Part shown: one piece after another, positions 44,645 through 57,005 of the stretch | Numbering within the stretch: position 1 is the first letter of the stretch | Layout of the letters: each line of letters opens with the position of its first letter | Assembly (NCBI GenBank): GCA_963922205.1 | Contig: CAWUHX010000061.1 | Location: forward strand, 767,597-831,596 | Length of the DNA: 64,000 nt | Reading direction: 5' to 3' | Source: Romanomermis culicivorax | Lineage: Eukaryota > Nematoda > Enoplea > Mermithida > Mermithidae | Position numbers and translations under genes: made by a program | Notes under the pieces: generated by a model | What the model was told of the DNA's origin: nothing | The model's database searches: none | The model's input: the letters and a program-made list of their open reading frames with translations, nothing else

Positions 44645-46799
44645 AGATTTGGTGGAAGTGATGTGATGTGTACGGTAACATATACTATTGCTCTAAGATA
44701 TCAGCAATTATTCCTGCTCCAATGACATGATTGTCTTTTAGTGGTTTTCTCGGGAGTGATCCTTTTTCCGGGGGATTAACATCCCAGACAGTGTTAATGG
44801 TTTTGAAAATCTGAATGTGTCATTTTACTCCACAGATCAAGTTCACTGGAGGAAATCACGCTTCGTTCGTTTCACGTTGAAAGTATGGTTTTTTCAGTTC
44901 ATTTTCCATGAAACTTTTATCCTGATCTATTCAAATTGCGGTCTCTTCCTAATACTTATAAATCCTTATTATATGTGGAAAATTTTCGGAACTTTTCGAA
45001 TTTTTGATAAACTGTAATTTGCCTCTCCCACCTTTTTCCTCTACGCTGGACAGAAAATTCACTATCTCCCAATTTTTGAGCAACATTATTCAAGGATATC
45101 GGCAAAGTTTTTTACTACATTGTGACTAGGCAATAGATAATGATTGTGACTAGGCTATAAGGTAAGTTTGTTAATTCTCAACAATGGTTGTACCAGTAAG
45201 TGCAGCCTGTGTTCCTTCAAGTGCTTGTAAATAAGGGGAGAAGCAAGTAGTATTTTCACCATTTCCTACCCCAATAGGACTTTGTGAGCCTATCCAAACC
45301 CAACTCACCTTAACCGTTTTCTTTCTTCTTGAATTTGCAAGCATTTTATAAAAAAAAGATTATATTAGTTTGTTGCCATTCGGATATACAAAAATCTCTG
45401 AACATCGCGACTCTATAGAAAGCTTGATTTTAAAACATCCGAGTTTACACTGACACTTTCAGTGAAGCGGTACAATCTGTTTCCGATCGAAAAGCATTAA
45501 ATCGATTACTGTATGGCGTTAATTTTTACACTGCTATTTTTTGCTTGATCCACGGAATATAGGTCACGTGATGTTGTACTCGTTTTACTCTTTTGGCAAC
45601 ATGTTTTCATCGCATGATTGGAGTATCACGTGACTATACGAGCTGCGATCCGAATTGTTTAAGATTCCGCCAGGTCGAGATGAAAATCACGCGACCTTTG
45701 TAGTCCCCAACGTGAATTTTATGCATTTGCCTGACTCATCACTTGACTGGCCATTTTCCATTACATTTTTGTCTCTTCGCAGTCACAAGATGAACTGTTC
45801 TTGAATTTTTATGCATTATGCTACACGTTTTCTGATCCTCGTATATGAGGATTGATTGAAATTTATACATTATGGTCATGACTTATTGTGTTGTCTGGAC
45901 TACAGTTTCTTGGATAGTCGGTAGGATCATGAATATCAGTAATAGAAAATTTTCGCAATAACGAATATCGAATCCAATATCGGAAAAATATTCAATGCTC
46001 GAACAGGTCTCGGTGCCATCAAAGAACCTTAAGCTGCAGCTGAGCTGTATTAAAGGCAATGGTATAACATATAGAGTCAAGCTATAGCTTAAGCTGCAGC
46101 TCTGCTGGAGCTTATCTCTTTTTGATGCAAAAAATTGAGCTACTAACTCAACAAGTGTTCAGTATCTTGGAAAAGTAGTAGTTTCGAAAATATTGCGCAT
46201 GAATAGCATGCTCATATTTCACAGTCATAGAAGCTCGTGATTTTCGCCAATCACGTGATTTGACCATCTAAGTGTGTGGTCATAACAAGCTATTTTGACT
46301 CATAGTTTTTATTCGCATTTTTTGCATATGTGATTTATATTTTTATTTTTTGCAAAGCTTACGAATGACGCATCTTTGTCTCTTTTGTATGTTTCAGCAT
46401 AAAAGCTTGGAACAATGTTTTTTCTAGTCACTACCATCTTCGATAAGCTTTTATTTACCCTTGACGCATTTTCTTTAGGCTTTTTGTTTGTCGTTGTACT
46501 TTTCTTATTGGTATAGCGGAAAAGTTATCGCTTTTTTATTTATCGAAAAGACTAGACAATTATCGGTGTGTTGTTGCAGCATAGATATAGCGCTATTCGG
46601 TGAATCGAGATTTCAAAATTTTGATCCCAAAATATGAATACCGAACCGAGCCGATTTTTCGACAATCAAAAAAGCCACCTCAGGTGAAAATGAGACATAT
46701 TTATCCAAATAACTATACTTACTTTTGTTCGTATAATTTTGGCATTTTTCAATTTTTTGGTCTACTCCTATCCATCCTTTAAGTATTTTTTTGCTGTCT
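44645..46799. other. Non-coding stretch
   Basis: About 2.2 kb without a recognised gene. It includes several TCACGTGA-like palindromes (45565, 45626, 46251) and two GCTTAAGCTGCAGCT blocks near 46030 and 46089. Confidence 0.45.
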
Positions 46800-48890
46800 T
46801 ATTGCAATTTTATTTTTTTCGCCTATGCAATTCTTAGAATTTTATCTTGTTCTTTGTTTTTTCTGAAATTTTCTTCGTTGTTAGCATGATCATTTTTTTT
46901 CGTCTTGATATTTTTTGTAGTTTTTACTCCGTTTTTATGTTTATTTTTTCATTTATTCTTCATTAGAATCTTTTTATTTTCGATTCTCAATTCCGAATTT
47001 CTGCTACGTTTTTTCAATTTAATTCTTGGCATATTGATTTGATTTCTTTTTCTCTATGTCCGTTTTTCTCGCAAGTCACGTAACATTCGTCAAGTAACAT
47101 TAAATATGTGTAAAAATCACATATTTAAAGTTACTTGACGCGTTAGGAACGAAAATGGTATTAATTTCTTCTGAAAACCAAAATTCGCATAGCTACAGAA
47201 AAAGTTGAAAATTTTTGATTTTTTCGATTTTTGATATTCACTCCTTTCAACTAATGCAGGTTTAGGTGGGTCGGACATCGTGTTCTGTAAATTTACCCAA
47301 TATTAGGCAAATGAATGGTCTACGATTTACTTCAGGATTTATTAGTGTAAAGCCCGCATTAAGAATGCAGCAGTGCTCGAAACATCAAATTTTGAGAGCA
47401 AAAATTGCTATTTTTAACAAAAATCACCCATCTACTGCTAATCTCAGAAGCACTAAAAATTTTGGGATTATTGCGACCTCTATCGTGAAAGAATCACAAC
47501 TTGTTGATACATTTATAAAATGAGACATTAGGACAACTTTCGTATGCTAAATACTGAATTAATTCTCATCTTGCATATAAAATTAGATTCGCTTAGTTAC
47601 AGTATTCAAAATTTTGAAATTTTCACTTTTTTTGTGATTTTTCTGTCTATTTACGAGACTTGATATGCATCGGCCTAGACATAGAGAAACCTTATGGTTG
47701 AACATTCATTAGACACGGAATACAATGCTCTATAATTTGGTTTAAATCGTTTTTATTATTTTTCATTTTACACTTTTTAGCAAGTTTTAAAATGTCAAAA
47801 ATCAGACGGTAAAAATGGTTAAAAAGTTTATTTTCCACAAAAAAGTTTTTTAACATTGGGTTCTTTATTTATCTGCTTTCATTCATCTGTTGTTTCTTTT
47901 CGAATTTATTCATTTTTTTCTAGCTTCTACATCTTGCTTTGCGCGAATTTGTCTATTTTCTTTTAAAATTCTTTTTTTTCAATATGTCTTGCTAAGAATC
48001 TTTCTCTCTAATTTTGAAATACTTCTCTTTCTTGTTTCTGGACCTTTATCCGTTTTTAGTATAGTGCAGTTTCCATGTTGTTTTTCTCATTTTTCGTTTC
48101 TCCGTTTTATTTTTCATCTCTCGTGGTTTTTTGTGTGAATTTTTGTCATTTCCATTTTAGAATTCTTCCCATTATATGTACTCAATTGGATTTTTCTGTT
48201 TGTGGTTTCTATTGCCTTTTACCGCTGTTTTTATATACCTTTTTAGAAAAATTTTGTTTTCACACGTCAAGTTCTACTTACGTTTTTTCATTATTGTCGT
48301 GTCGTTTTAATTGCTTACGGTTTTTTTTTTTATCTTTTTGTCTTCTTTTTCTGTTGTTTGCTGTCTATTTCGTAACATTCGGATTCTTCCTTTTTATTTT
48401 TGGTTTTTTGTGTTCATGTTGTCTTTCCTGATGGCTTTTACTTTCTTGAAAATTTAGAAATTTTGTTTGTTTTGAGTTTATTTTTTTGTTGTTTTCTGCT
48501 TTAATTGTTGCCTTCTCTTGTTTCGTAGCTTTTTAATTTCTGCTTGTTTCTTTTTTTGTAGATTTTTTTATTCGCGTGACTCGTATTCATTCCTCAAATA
48601 ATCAATTACGCTAATAAGTCTATTGTTTTCGATTAATTTTACTGCTTCTATTCTTCGCTTTTTTAATTTTTCTCTGTTGGCTTATGCTTTCTTAAAATTT
48701 TTTATTTTCTTTGTTTCTTTCTGTGTTACTTCAATTTTTTCATCTTTTTCGAAGCATCACGTGTTTTTTCTTTTCTATTGTTTGTTCATTCTTTTAGTCT
48801 TTCTTCTTTTTGCTTGTTTTATTATCTCTATTTTTCTTTATAGATTCTCTCGAATATTCAATTATGCTAATTGGTTCCTGGTTCCTCATT
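46800..48890 (+). other. T-rich, strand-asymmetric tract upstream of the Jupiter-like exons
   Basis: Roughly 2 kb in which T clearly dominates on the + strand, with few long A runs. Resulting open frames translate to Phe/Leu/Ser-rich strings and are not genes. The tract leads into the acceptor at 48898, so it is read as a large intron (or introns) of that gene. Confidence 0.6.
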
Positions 48891-48898
48891 AATTTTAG

Positions 48899-50496
48899 AT
48901 GTAACAATCCACCCGGCGGTCGAGCTAACGACATTTTCAAAGACGGCGGCATAGGTGCTTCGGGCGATCAACAACTTTTGTCCGTACAACAACAACAACA
49001 AGGACAAACGGCGTCGCCTTTCGGTAGCCCGCGGCGTTCGAAAAAATGCGTCGACGTCGCCGTCAAAACGTCGAGCAATATTTTTGCGGGTGATACGGAT
49101 GCCGTCGACGGCAACGGCAATATTTCGAAAGTAAGTACAATGTGCTGTCTTGATTTCATACTACAGTATGACTGCAAATTTTTACGCCAATCGACACATT
49201 AATTTTGGACATGCGTAACTTGATCCAAGAAGGAGATCCAGGTTACAAAAAAGAATTCATATCTTGATGACGTCATTGCAGACATATATGAATGTTCCCT
49301 TTGAACTTGATGGAAGAAAACTGGGCTGAAAAGCCATAATCCTTTTCTGCGGCCAACAGATAAGAAATGAGCCTAACAGGATTTACGCGTGACGCAAAAA
49401 ATAATTTGCGAGCAAATTATGCAAATTTTTTGCGGATATCGGTAATGGAAATGGGAATTAAGTTTTCGTGGTGGAAAACGGACTAGCGATGTATTTATAT
49501 TCAAAATGGATGATAAACCCTTGTTGTTTTTCCCTTAGTTTGTAATTGCTGTTTAGTTCTTTTCTGATTTTACTTATTTTTTTTGTATTTTTTTCATTCT
49601 GAGTTGATTGTGCGTTTTATGTTATATTTTTCAAACGCATTCATTGTTTTTTCAATTTTTTTTCTGAGTTTTCTTTTTTTGATTGTATTATACAACAATT
49701 TTACATTTTTAGTTTTCTGCTCCTCCTTTTCCGTTATCTTGTTGCTGTATTTTTTTTATTTTTTCCGTAATTGCTACCTGCTTATTATTTCTTTTTTTCG
49801 ACTTTTTCTTTTGTTTCTTGCATCATTCTTTAAATTACGGTATTTGGATTACTATTTCATTTTCTCCCTGAGTTTTGTGATATAGTTATTGTTTTCTCAT
49901 ACGACTTCATTTTTTAATTTTTAATGTTTTAAAATTATTCTATCTAGGTACGTTTTTGTAATTATATTTTTTTTTGATATTTCCTATTTGAATCGTGAAG
50001 TTGCATAATTTTAGATTACAATATGTAATTAAAAGTTTTAAGAATTTTAGTGTTCTGTTATTTTTTGAAAATTCTGATTTCGAAGCAAAAGTCAAGTATG
50101 ATGAACCAATTTTCTGATTGGAAAAGATTCTGATGTCACGAAAAATATATGTGATTCTTTAATTTATTCGATACTCACTTTTTGTTTTCTTTGTGTTCAT
50201 TGGATGAAAAAATATTTTTCCCAACACCTGCCACAATTTAAGGCCCGTTGCGCTTCGCCGTTATTGAGTTTGGACACTAAACAACGTTTATTCGGTTCGG
50301 CCGATGGAGATAAGTCACCTAAAAAGACTATTAGCGATACTTATCGATCAAATATATTTCGCTCCAGCGAAAATGGTAATTTTATTGGAATACTGAAAGA
50401 AAAAGTCAAATTTCAAATTTTTATATTTTCCACCATCGAATTTCAGGTCACTGCGTTCAAGAAAAAGCTTTGAGTAACGGCGGCGATCAAAATTGA
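48899..50496 (+). CDS. Jupiter/HN1-like microtubule-associated protein, 3' exons
   Basis: Three exons in frame: 48899-49130 (entered in phase 2 after CATTAATTTTAG, left at GTAAGT), 50243-50375 (after CAATTTAAG) and 50447-50496 ending in TGA at 50494; the last intron is 71 bp (GTAATT...TTTCAG). The product shows NPPGGRANDIF, a poly-Gln stretch, SPRRSKK, TSSNIFAGD and RLFGSADGDKSPKK...YRSNIF. PPGG followed by SNIF-type repeats in a short, basic, disordered protein is the hallmark of the Jupiter/HN1 (JPT) family, which binds microtubules in flies. The 5' exon or exons lie upstream and were not found. The coding exons are GC-richer than the T-rich introns around them, with many TCG, GAC and GCC codons. 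Confidence 0.6.
49131..50242 (+). other. Large T-rich intron of the Jupiter-like gene
   Basis: 1112 bp between the GTAAGT donor and the AATTTAAG acceptor. The centre (49540-49990) is as T-dominated as the tract upstream. No gene or repeat family was recognised inside. Confidence 0.55.
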
Positions 50497-50800
50497 CTCG
50501 CGATCGACCAGATCTAATACTCTCGAAAATTCAAAACATTTAGTTGTATAATTAATCACCAATTAATTAATTAGTTTATGAACTAATTGATTTATCACGC
50601 GACCCCGTTTGTACCCAAATATAATCTTTCTTTTATTTTTTCCGGCAGCTTTCGCTTTTAGCTTACGTCCTTCTTGTCTAAATGTGTTTTACAAAATTTC
50701 GATTGTGTTCCTATTTTTACTAAAAAATCTTAAAATACAGTTATTGTCAGACAAAGCTGGGCAATTTGGTTACTGATGATCGAGTTCTGTTTATACATAT

Positions 50801-50958
50801 AGTCTTGTTTTTTGTAAAATGCTTCCGAATAGAAAAGTGATACAAATCAGAAATGCCGTCAAATCGTTTACATAGAGTACTTACTGTAAAATTTTTCGCT
50901 CGAAAAATTGTTAAAGGTTAGGTCGGATGTCCACAAGTTTCCAGTCCTATGATATATT
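50801..50958 (+). repeat. MITE family A, left half of an interrupted copy
   Basis: Begins ATAGTCTTGTTTTTTGTAAA and follows the family consensus to the GATATATT block, where it stops. The missing right half resumes at about 53490, indicating later insertion of 2.5 kb. Confidence 0.7.
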
Positions 50959-52475
50959 CATCTGAAAATGCCAGGAAATGGCAAAAAGGAGAATATGTTC
51001 TTCCTTTTTGCTTGTTTCACTGGCTTAAAAGTTCGATATTAGGCCTCCCCATCATTTCATTTCAGCAAAATTCTCACTGAAAAAAACTTTCCATTTTCTG
51101 AGAAACATATACGCGCCCAGTTTTTTAGTCATTTCTGAAAATGCCTCTGCGCAAAAATGGACAAATCTTTGAAAAATTTCAGTATCAGTTATTAAAGTTG
51201 ATTTTTACAGAAGAAAAAACTTTGGTTTAATGAAAAACCCGAAATCTTTGTAACTAATTTTGTGCCATTCATTGTTAGAATTTTTCATTACTGTATACAA
51301 TACAGTGGCCTATACCTTGTTTCCGAAAAGCAGGTGGTGAACCCACAGTATTCCTGATTCGCAAGACAACGAATTTACACAATTTGAAACAAATTCGAAA
51401 AATTAATTGCTGGTAAACAGCAAAATTTTTGTTGGCGGCGTTTTTTGGGAAACTGGCGAACATTATTTGAGTAAAATTAGCTAAAGCATAGTTTCAAATA
51501 AGTTTAAACTAGCATTAATCGTATTAGAAATTTAAATTCCCGCGTTTTAAACTCAGAAAAAACAATACGTGTGAATCAAGAATACGGTGAGTTTACAACC
51601 AGGTTCTCGGAAACGAAGTATAGTATTATGCAAAGCATACATGCACGTGGGGGGGTTTGGGGGGGTTTGACCCCAGCAGACTTTGATTGACCCCCAGCAG
51701 ATTTGACCACCCCAGCCATGATCCAGAAGATGACAAAGGAAAATGAGCAAGTGAGAAGAGAAACTCATCATAAAAATAGGAATCATATTGTAGTTGAACA
51801 ATTTTTCTAAATAAAGCATACTTGAAGTCCAAAAAAGTAACATTAAAACTTTAAAAAGTGCAATGGCAAGTAGTTTCCCATATCTGACTAATATAAAATA
51901 AAGAAAATGCTGCTTGGATATTACAAGACCTATCGAAGATCTTTTTTCGTTATCAGGAACAAAAAAATTTGTATTCCACCCCCTGTCCTAGCTGACCCCC
52001 CGCAGAATTTCTATGCTGTGCAAGTATGATGCTCAGTGAAATATGGGACAGGGAGAAACATATTCATCTTTTGCCACTTCCTAGTATTAGATAATGGTTA
52101 TTGTTCTGTATAGTTTTTGTCAATTATAGCACTTTTTTGTACAAGCCTGTAATGAATTTTATACATGCAGTTAGAGGCATCACCTGTGTTCTATCATGAA
52201 AACGAAGTATGCATTGTACATACAGTAATCATGTAGATTGTAAAAATTGCTACAAGGCAAGCGAATTTCATGCGCAGAGACTTAAAAACGTTTTGTCTTT
52301 TAAAAAACTGGGCGCGTATATGTTTCTCAGAAAATGGAAAGTTTTTTTCAGTTAGAATTTTGCTGAAATAAAATGATGGGGAGGTCTAATATCGAACTTT
52401 TAAGCCAGTGAAACAAGCAAAAAGGAAAAACATATTATCCATTTTGCAATTTTCTGGCATTTTCAGATAAATATC
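50951..52475. mobile_element. Non-autonomous DNA element with about 170-bp terminal inverted repeats
   Basis: The left arm (about 50960-51128) and right arm (about 52303-52470) are reverse complements over most of their length; for example ATCTGAAAATGCCAG against CTGGCATTTTCAGAT, and GAAACATATACGCGCCCAGT against its complement at 52305. The loop (about 51130-52300) contains a G-run segment near 51650 and no transposase frame. It lies within the split MITE family A copy. Confidence 0.7.
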
Positions 52476-53489
52476 GTACTTTCAAGCTCCATTCTTTACT
52501 GAAAAAGTGTACGAACGCCACTAAAATATGGCGAATTTTACATTTTTGGCATATATCACTCATGAAAATTTTCAGTGTACGTTGAGATATTTCGAAAAAT
52601 AAAAATATGCATCAGGGAAAACAAAATACGCTCTTTGCAACGGCGCTACTTAAAATCGACGAATCGAAAAAAAATTTTTGTAAAAAACATTTATGCAAGT
52701 TTCTAACGCACTATACATTTTTACAAAAAACGAATATCAAAACTGGGGGGTAGAAAAAGAAACTCGCTTCAATGGTACAACAAAAGATCTGAAAATCGCA
52801 AAAAAAATTTTCAAATGGACATTTTCGCTTTGTTTACACTTTCTTTACACTGCACATACTAGATGTTGAAGTGGTTTACTCTGGACATTTTACTCAGCTA
52901 TCGAACAAAAAAGGAATTAGCTTTCTACGACTTGTACAACTCGAGATATTTGTGCGGTCATCTACCCCAACTCGGTAAAATTTGCATATTTTCTATGATA
53001 ATTAAGTTTACACTGCAAATTTTCAAACCGCTAGTCTGAGTCTTGTACAACTCGAGGAGCTGCATCCAACGGAACAAGAATCGTCAAGAAAGACTAAATA
53101 TTCGCAAAGTTATTACTGGTCGGAGTTTTGAGATTTTTCTTTACACTGAAATAAGGTCGCATTTGCATATTTCGAAAAAATTTTGTGGTGGTCCCGAGAT
53201 GTGACCCTACCGAAGATATTAATACCACAATCGAGCTAATCGGTTAGAATAATCGTTAGTTATGAAAAGGTGGCAAAACAGTACTCTAATTTGTCTCATA
53301 ACTTTAGCTACAGTATGTCTAGAGTATTCTAATAGGTACCACATTGTAGCCCGCATCGAGTTCTCTATTCTTGTTAAATTTCAGCTTTGAATGTCTTATA
53401 GTTTTTTAGAAATCTTGCCTTAAACGTGAAAATCGGCTTGCCCGAAACGAAACATATTGTAGTCTAGCACTAACGTGCTAGCTACGATA
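52476..53489. other. Unassigned DNA between the foldback element and the MITE right half
   Basis: About 1 kb that must also have arrived after the MITE, either as part of the same insertion or as a second one. It ends in a TAGCACTAACGTGCTAGCTA palindromic patch. No coding signal was seen. Confidence 0.4.
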
Positions 53490-53567
53490 TTGCTTATCAG
53501 AAAATCTGGAATACAACTTGCTTTTTATTTTCATTATTTAGAAGCATTTAATGAAAAACAGACTATA
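53490..53567 (+). repeat. MITE family A, right half of the interrupted copy
   Basis: ATATTGCTTATCAGAAAATC through TTTCATTATTTAGAAGCATT to AAACAGACTATA. It completes the left half that ends at 50958. Confidence 0.7.
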
Positions 53568-54658
53568 AATCTCTGAAATCGCCAACCGGTCTAGATCCCA
53601 CTTCGTATGTACGCTCGGAGTTGGTGGATTCTGAATTAGAATTCTAAATCTGAATTAGGACGACAAGTCATACGAACTCGCACTTGCTAAGCTCCCAAGC
53701 AAATTTTACTGTGTCGCACAACTCGTCCATTCATCACGCAACGCAACGCATAGTCAGTGTTGCCAAGTTAGGGGTTTTTCCCCAAATCTAGGGGTTTTTG
53801 AGGGCGTTGAGGTTTTTTTAGGGGTTTTTTGTTTCAGGGTTTTTTAGGGGTTTTTTATTTTTATTTTTGAGGTTTTGGGGGTTTTTCAACGAATTGGCTT
53901 GTTTGAATTTTGTGTGCTTGATGGAGAATTACTGTATAAAAAAAAGAAAAAAGCGTGATGAAATTGAAAAATTGAAAACTGAGATGAATATTGATTGAAT
54001 AGTCTGACCAGTTTGTGTAATTTACAATTGAATTAGCATGTTTTTAGCTTAATTACCAAATTTTGGCTTTTGGAGCAGCGTGTTTTTTTTCCAAAAAATT
54101 TCCTTAAAGTAATAATAAAATTGAATGAATTTAGGGTAAGGTTAAGTGGGGTGACTTTGATCAGGAGCGACTTTGATCAGAGTATGGCATTTGATAATTA
54201 TTTGAGATCAGCAGGTCAGTTTTGCTGTGTAGACAACCTCTTACTCTTGATCATTATCATCAAACTCAGCCGAGAATTCACGTTGGGATTGAAGTCTACT
54301 TTTTAGCTTTCAACTAAGCAGGCTTATTATAAGTATGGACAGTGTTTTTTTCGGCACAATGCAGACTTTTTAGGCTTTGTGCAAGACTTTTTTTGTGATT
54401 TCTGCAAGCAAATATAAAAAAATCCATAGAGTATTACGGTGAAACACTAAAAATATTTTTAAGATCGAACAAATGTAAAAAGAAAATACACCAAGATAGC
54501 GAGAAAAAAATATCTAGAAATTAGACAAGGTTAAAAAAACGGAAATAAAACAGAACGAAAGTTTCAACGTAATGTAAGTTCGGAATCTACAAACTACTGT
54601 AAAGACAAGTTCGACTAGTCTAGGAAGCGCAGGTTACAAAGTGTAACGAACTAACGTG

Positions 54659-55045
54659 CTAGAATTTGGAAAAATCGATCTTCATAATTTTGTTCTTAAA
54701 ACATTGCAGACTGGAAGAATTGATAGCTTCTGAAGGAAGGTTATTCCATATATTGATAAACCTGTTACAAAAATCATATAATCTCAAATTGGTTTTAGCT
54801 TTGCTAGTAATGAGCTTGAAATCATGTTGGCGACGAATGTTGTCATTGGAGTTTAGCGTAAAGAAATCATTTTTGACAATATATGTGTGATCCCTGATAA
54901 TTTTGTACATTAAAGAAAGAGCAGCTATTAATCTGCGGGTTGATTTGTACCTTCTCCATAGAGTCAACTTTTTAGAGAATGCCTTCTTAATATTTTTAGG
55001 ATAGCATATTTTATTTGATCAGGTTTTAAAATGTAGTAAAAAAAA
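54659..55045 (-). pseudogene. LINE (non-LTR retrotransposon) ORF2 C-terminal fragment
   Basis: A frame on the minus strand of about 125 residues shows the typical tail of jockey/CR1-like reverse transcriptase proteins: LTLWRRYKSTRRL, a KIIRD helix, an Arg-containing block, then FCNRFINIWNNLPSEAI...SLQCFKNKI (the conserved WN-LP and FK motifs). The catalytic reverse transcriptase domain is absent. It is a 5'-truncated relic nested in the hAT-like element. Confidence 0.75.
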
Positions 55046-55260
55046 CTATAAATTCGTTCAAATTTAACATTGAATTACACATTTAATTTGCATTTTCCTA
55101 CATATATTCACTATTATTCTATTGTAGCAGGCAGTGCTTTTCCCCCAAATCGTTCTTTTTTTGGAAAAAGTTTTAGAAGAAGAAAAAAATTTTGGTTTCT
55201 TTCCCCATTTGGGGAAGAAAATTTGGGGGGATATGATACACAAAAGACGCATTTTGGTGA

Positions 55261-55400
55261 ATTTTAGAAGATCATAATCTCCAAATTTTCTGGCGCTTCG
55301 TGCCCGTTATAACTTCAATAATCATTATTATGTATTACCTAGCTCAAGCGCAGCTTTTAGCATGTCTACCTTCACTTATCACTTTATCTATATAATAGTT
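55261..55400 (+). repeat. Dispersed repeat unit, related to 58790-58920
   Basis: Shares AATCTC-AAATTTTC-GGCGCTT, a TTATTATNTT block and CTTTTAGCATNTCTACNTTCACTTA with 58790-58920 in the same order and orientation. Non-coding. Confidence 0.5.
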
Positions 55401-55804
55401 GTCATCATCTTAAACGTATTATCTTATGTTTGTTTCAATTGGTAATCTTCATTATTTTATCTTGATATTTAATGAAGATTCGCATTTTTTCCTTGGCACA
55501 TTTTTTGAGAAAGATCGATACATCAAGTCTCTAAATTTTTTGAAGCGACTATTCTTTTCTAAACGTGAAATCAATTCAAAAGCTTCATGGAAGTAGTTTT
55601 CGGAAATTTCTACTCTTCTTACTCATTTCTATTCGACCAAGTTCATGAGAGTTTATGTATAAATTACTGGTTTCGAAATTTTTCAAGTAATAAAATTCTA
55701 GAAATTACAACTTTTGAGCACAAAATTCGAATCTATTTCTTGAAATAAATGTTTGGAAAATTGATTTTCCAGCGTCACAGAATGTCAATGCCCAAAAAAT
55801 TTTT

Positions 55805-55824
55805 CCGGCGCTTAGCGCCGGAAA
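55805..55824. repeat. GC-rich hairpin, CCGGCGCT-T-AGCGCCGG
   Basis: A 17-bp near-perfect palindrome in very AT-rich DNA. Decayed relatives (GGCGCTTAGCGCC at about 58820, GGCGCTTCGTGCC at 55291, GGCGCTACGCGC at 57407) accompany the same dispersed repeats. Confidence 0.5.
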
Positions 55825-56004
55825 GATTAATATCTTTTTTCGGGCTCTCACTTGACATCACAGAGGACTTAAGCATCGATTTCTCATGTAATTCAAAGTC
55901 AGTATGCTCCTGGATAGTTTGCTGGAAAATTTGTTCCACAATGCTTGTAGATTAGACCTCGATCAAACTCGAAAATTTCAATTTTTCCCTCAATTTTGAT
56001 AAAT

Positions 56005-56130
56005 TAACGGCTCTAAAAACACCAGAAGGTTTGAAAAAGTTCAAAAACACATAAGTAAATATGGGATCTGTAAGCATTTTTAAGCGAAAAAAACGACTTT
56101 GGGAAATATGGAAAAAATTTTGCTGGGTGC
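56005..56130 (+). repeat. Dispersed block shared with 43368-43485
   Basis: Both contain CTCTAAAAACA, AAAACAC, and GAGCATTTTTAAGCGAAAAA-type sequence in the same order (here GTAAGCATTTTTAAGCGAAA). It indicates a common element fragment inside both the hAT-like element and the GCGG-rich foldback element. Confidence 0.5.
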
Positions 56131-56911
56131 AGAAAAAACACTGAGTATGGATTAGAATTAGGATTAGGAGGCTTAGAAATTAGAGATTTTGTGTTGTATT
56201 TGTGCAAGCACTGCGAGCTGAAGCTGGCTTTGTTTAAGACGCTTCTAACTAAATTTGTGAATCTTTTCAAAATTAAAACATACATGTTTAATTTAGTTTG
56301 AGCTTTGAAGTTGGAAACCCACAATTTCCCAACAGTATTGTTGGGCAGTATTCTATGTGTGCGATATGGCTTGGCTTTTAGGAATGAAAGTTGTAGCTCT
56401 TTTACTGTAACAAAACCTATGTTCAAAAAATTTACGTCGGGCATTCAAACAGTTTGGTGCAGCAATCGGCTGAATGTGATGAAGACGAAATTTTGCAGCT
56501 AGCAGCTGAATAAAGTTGTTGATTCTTGAAAAACTTATGCTTGATTTATTTTTTCATCTATGAATCGAATTTATTCCATGTTTTCAAGAATTGGGGTTTT
56601 TCTAGGGATTTTCAAAAATTTTTGAGGTTTTCTAGGGGTTTTTTGGATTGATTGAGGTTTTTTGGCGGAAAAATTGAGGTTTTTGAAGGTGACTACTTGG
56701 CAACACTGCGCATCGTCCCACCGGCAGGTTTTTTTGCACACAGCAACCAAATTTCGGGCTGTGCAACCAAATTTTTTTTTCTGCCAAGTTGCACGGTGCA
56801 GCTTGAGGCTTGACTGCTTATTTGATTAGTTTTTACGGTTTTCTGTCCGGAGTTTATGCGTTCTAAAATGGAAAAAAGTGAAAATTTTTTTCAATTTATT
56901 TTTACTTTTTT

Positions 56912-57005
56912 AAGGTAAATTGGGGAGACTTTGATCAGGGACAGCAAAAATGACCTGCTGATCTCAAAATGCCATGCTCTGATCAAAGTCGCCCCACTTT
57001 ACCTT
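56912..57005. repeat. Very short MITE (94 bp)
   Basis: Inverted ends AAGGTAAATTGGGGAGACTT and its near complement AAGTCGCCCCACTTTACCTT leave a centre of about 45 bp. A partial, oppositely oriented relative lies at about 54128-54240 inside the hAT-like element (GTGGGGTGACTTTGATCAG and GAGATCAGCAGGTCA). Confidence 0.7.

Larger units (their letters stand above)
53755..56708. mobile_element. hAT-like DNA transposon, 2.95 kb, non-autonomous
   Basis: Perfect 14-bp terminal inverted repeats (CAGTGTTGCCAAGT and ACTTGGCAACACTG). The flanks are CGCATAGT (53747-53754) and CGCATCGT (56709-56716), an 8-bp target duplication with one mismatch. CAGTG ends and 8-bp duplications are hAT hallmarks. Both subterminal regions are packed with AGGGGTTTTT/GAGGTTTT units, which may be transposase-binding repeats. 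No transposase frame remains. The interior holds a LINE fragment and other repeats. Confidence 0.8.

Noticed and set aside
45560-45640. Cluster of TCACGTGA palindromes as a regulatory module
   Set aside because: The E-box core is common and no adjacent gene start was found.
47890-48892. Several open frames of 80-120 codons
   Set aside because: They translate to Phe/Leu/Ser strings produced by the T-rich tract, with no domain and no codon structure.
51650-51680. G-quadruplex from two G7 runs
   Set aside because: Only two long runs, directly followed by C runs that could pair with them; not strong enough to claim.
51553-51843. Minus-strand frame inside the foldback element as a transposase
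   Set aside because: Composition follows the G/C-run repeats; no catalytic motif and under 100 codons.
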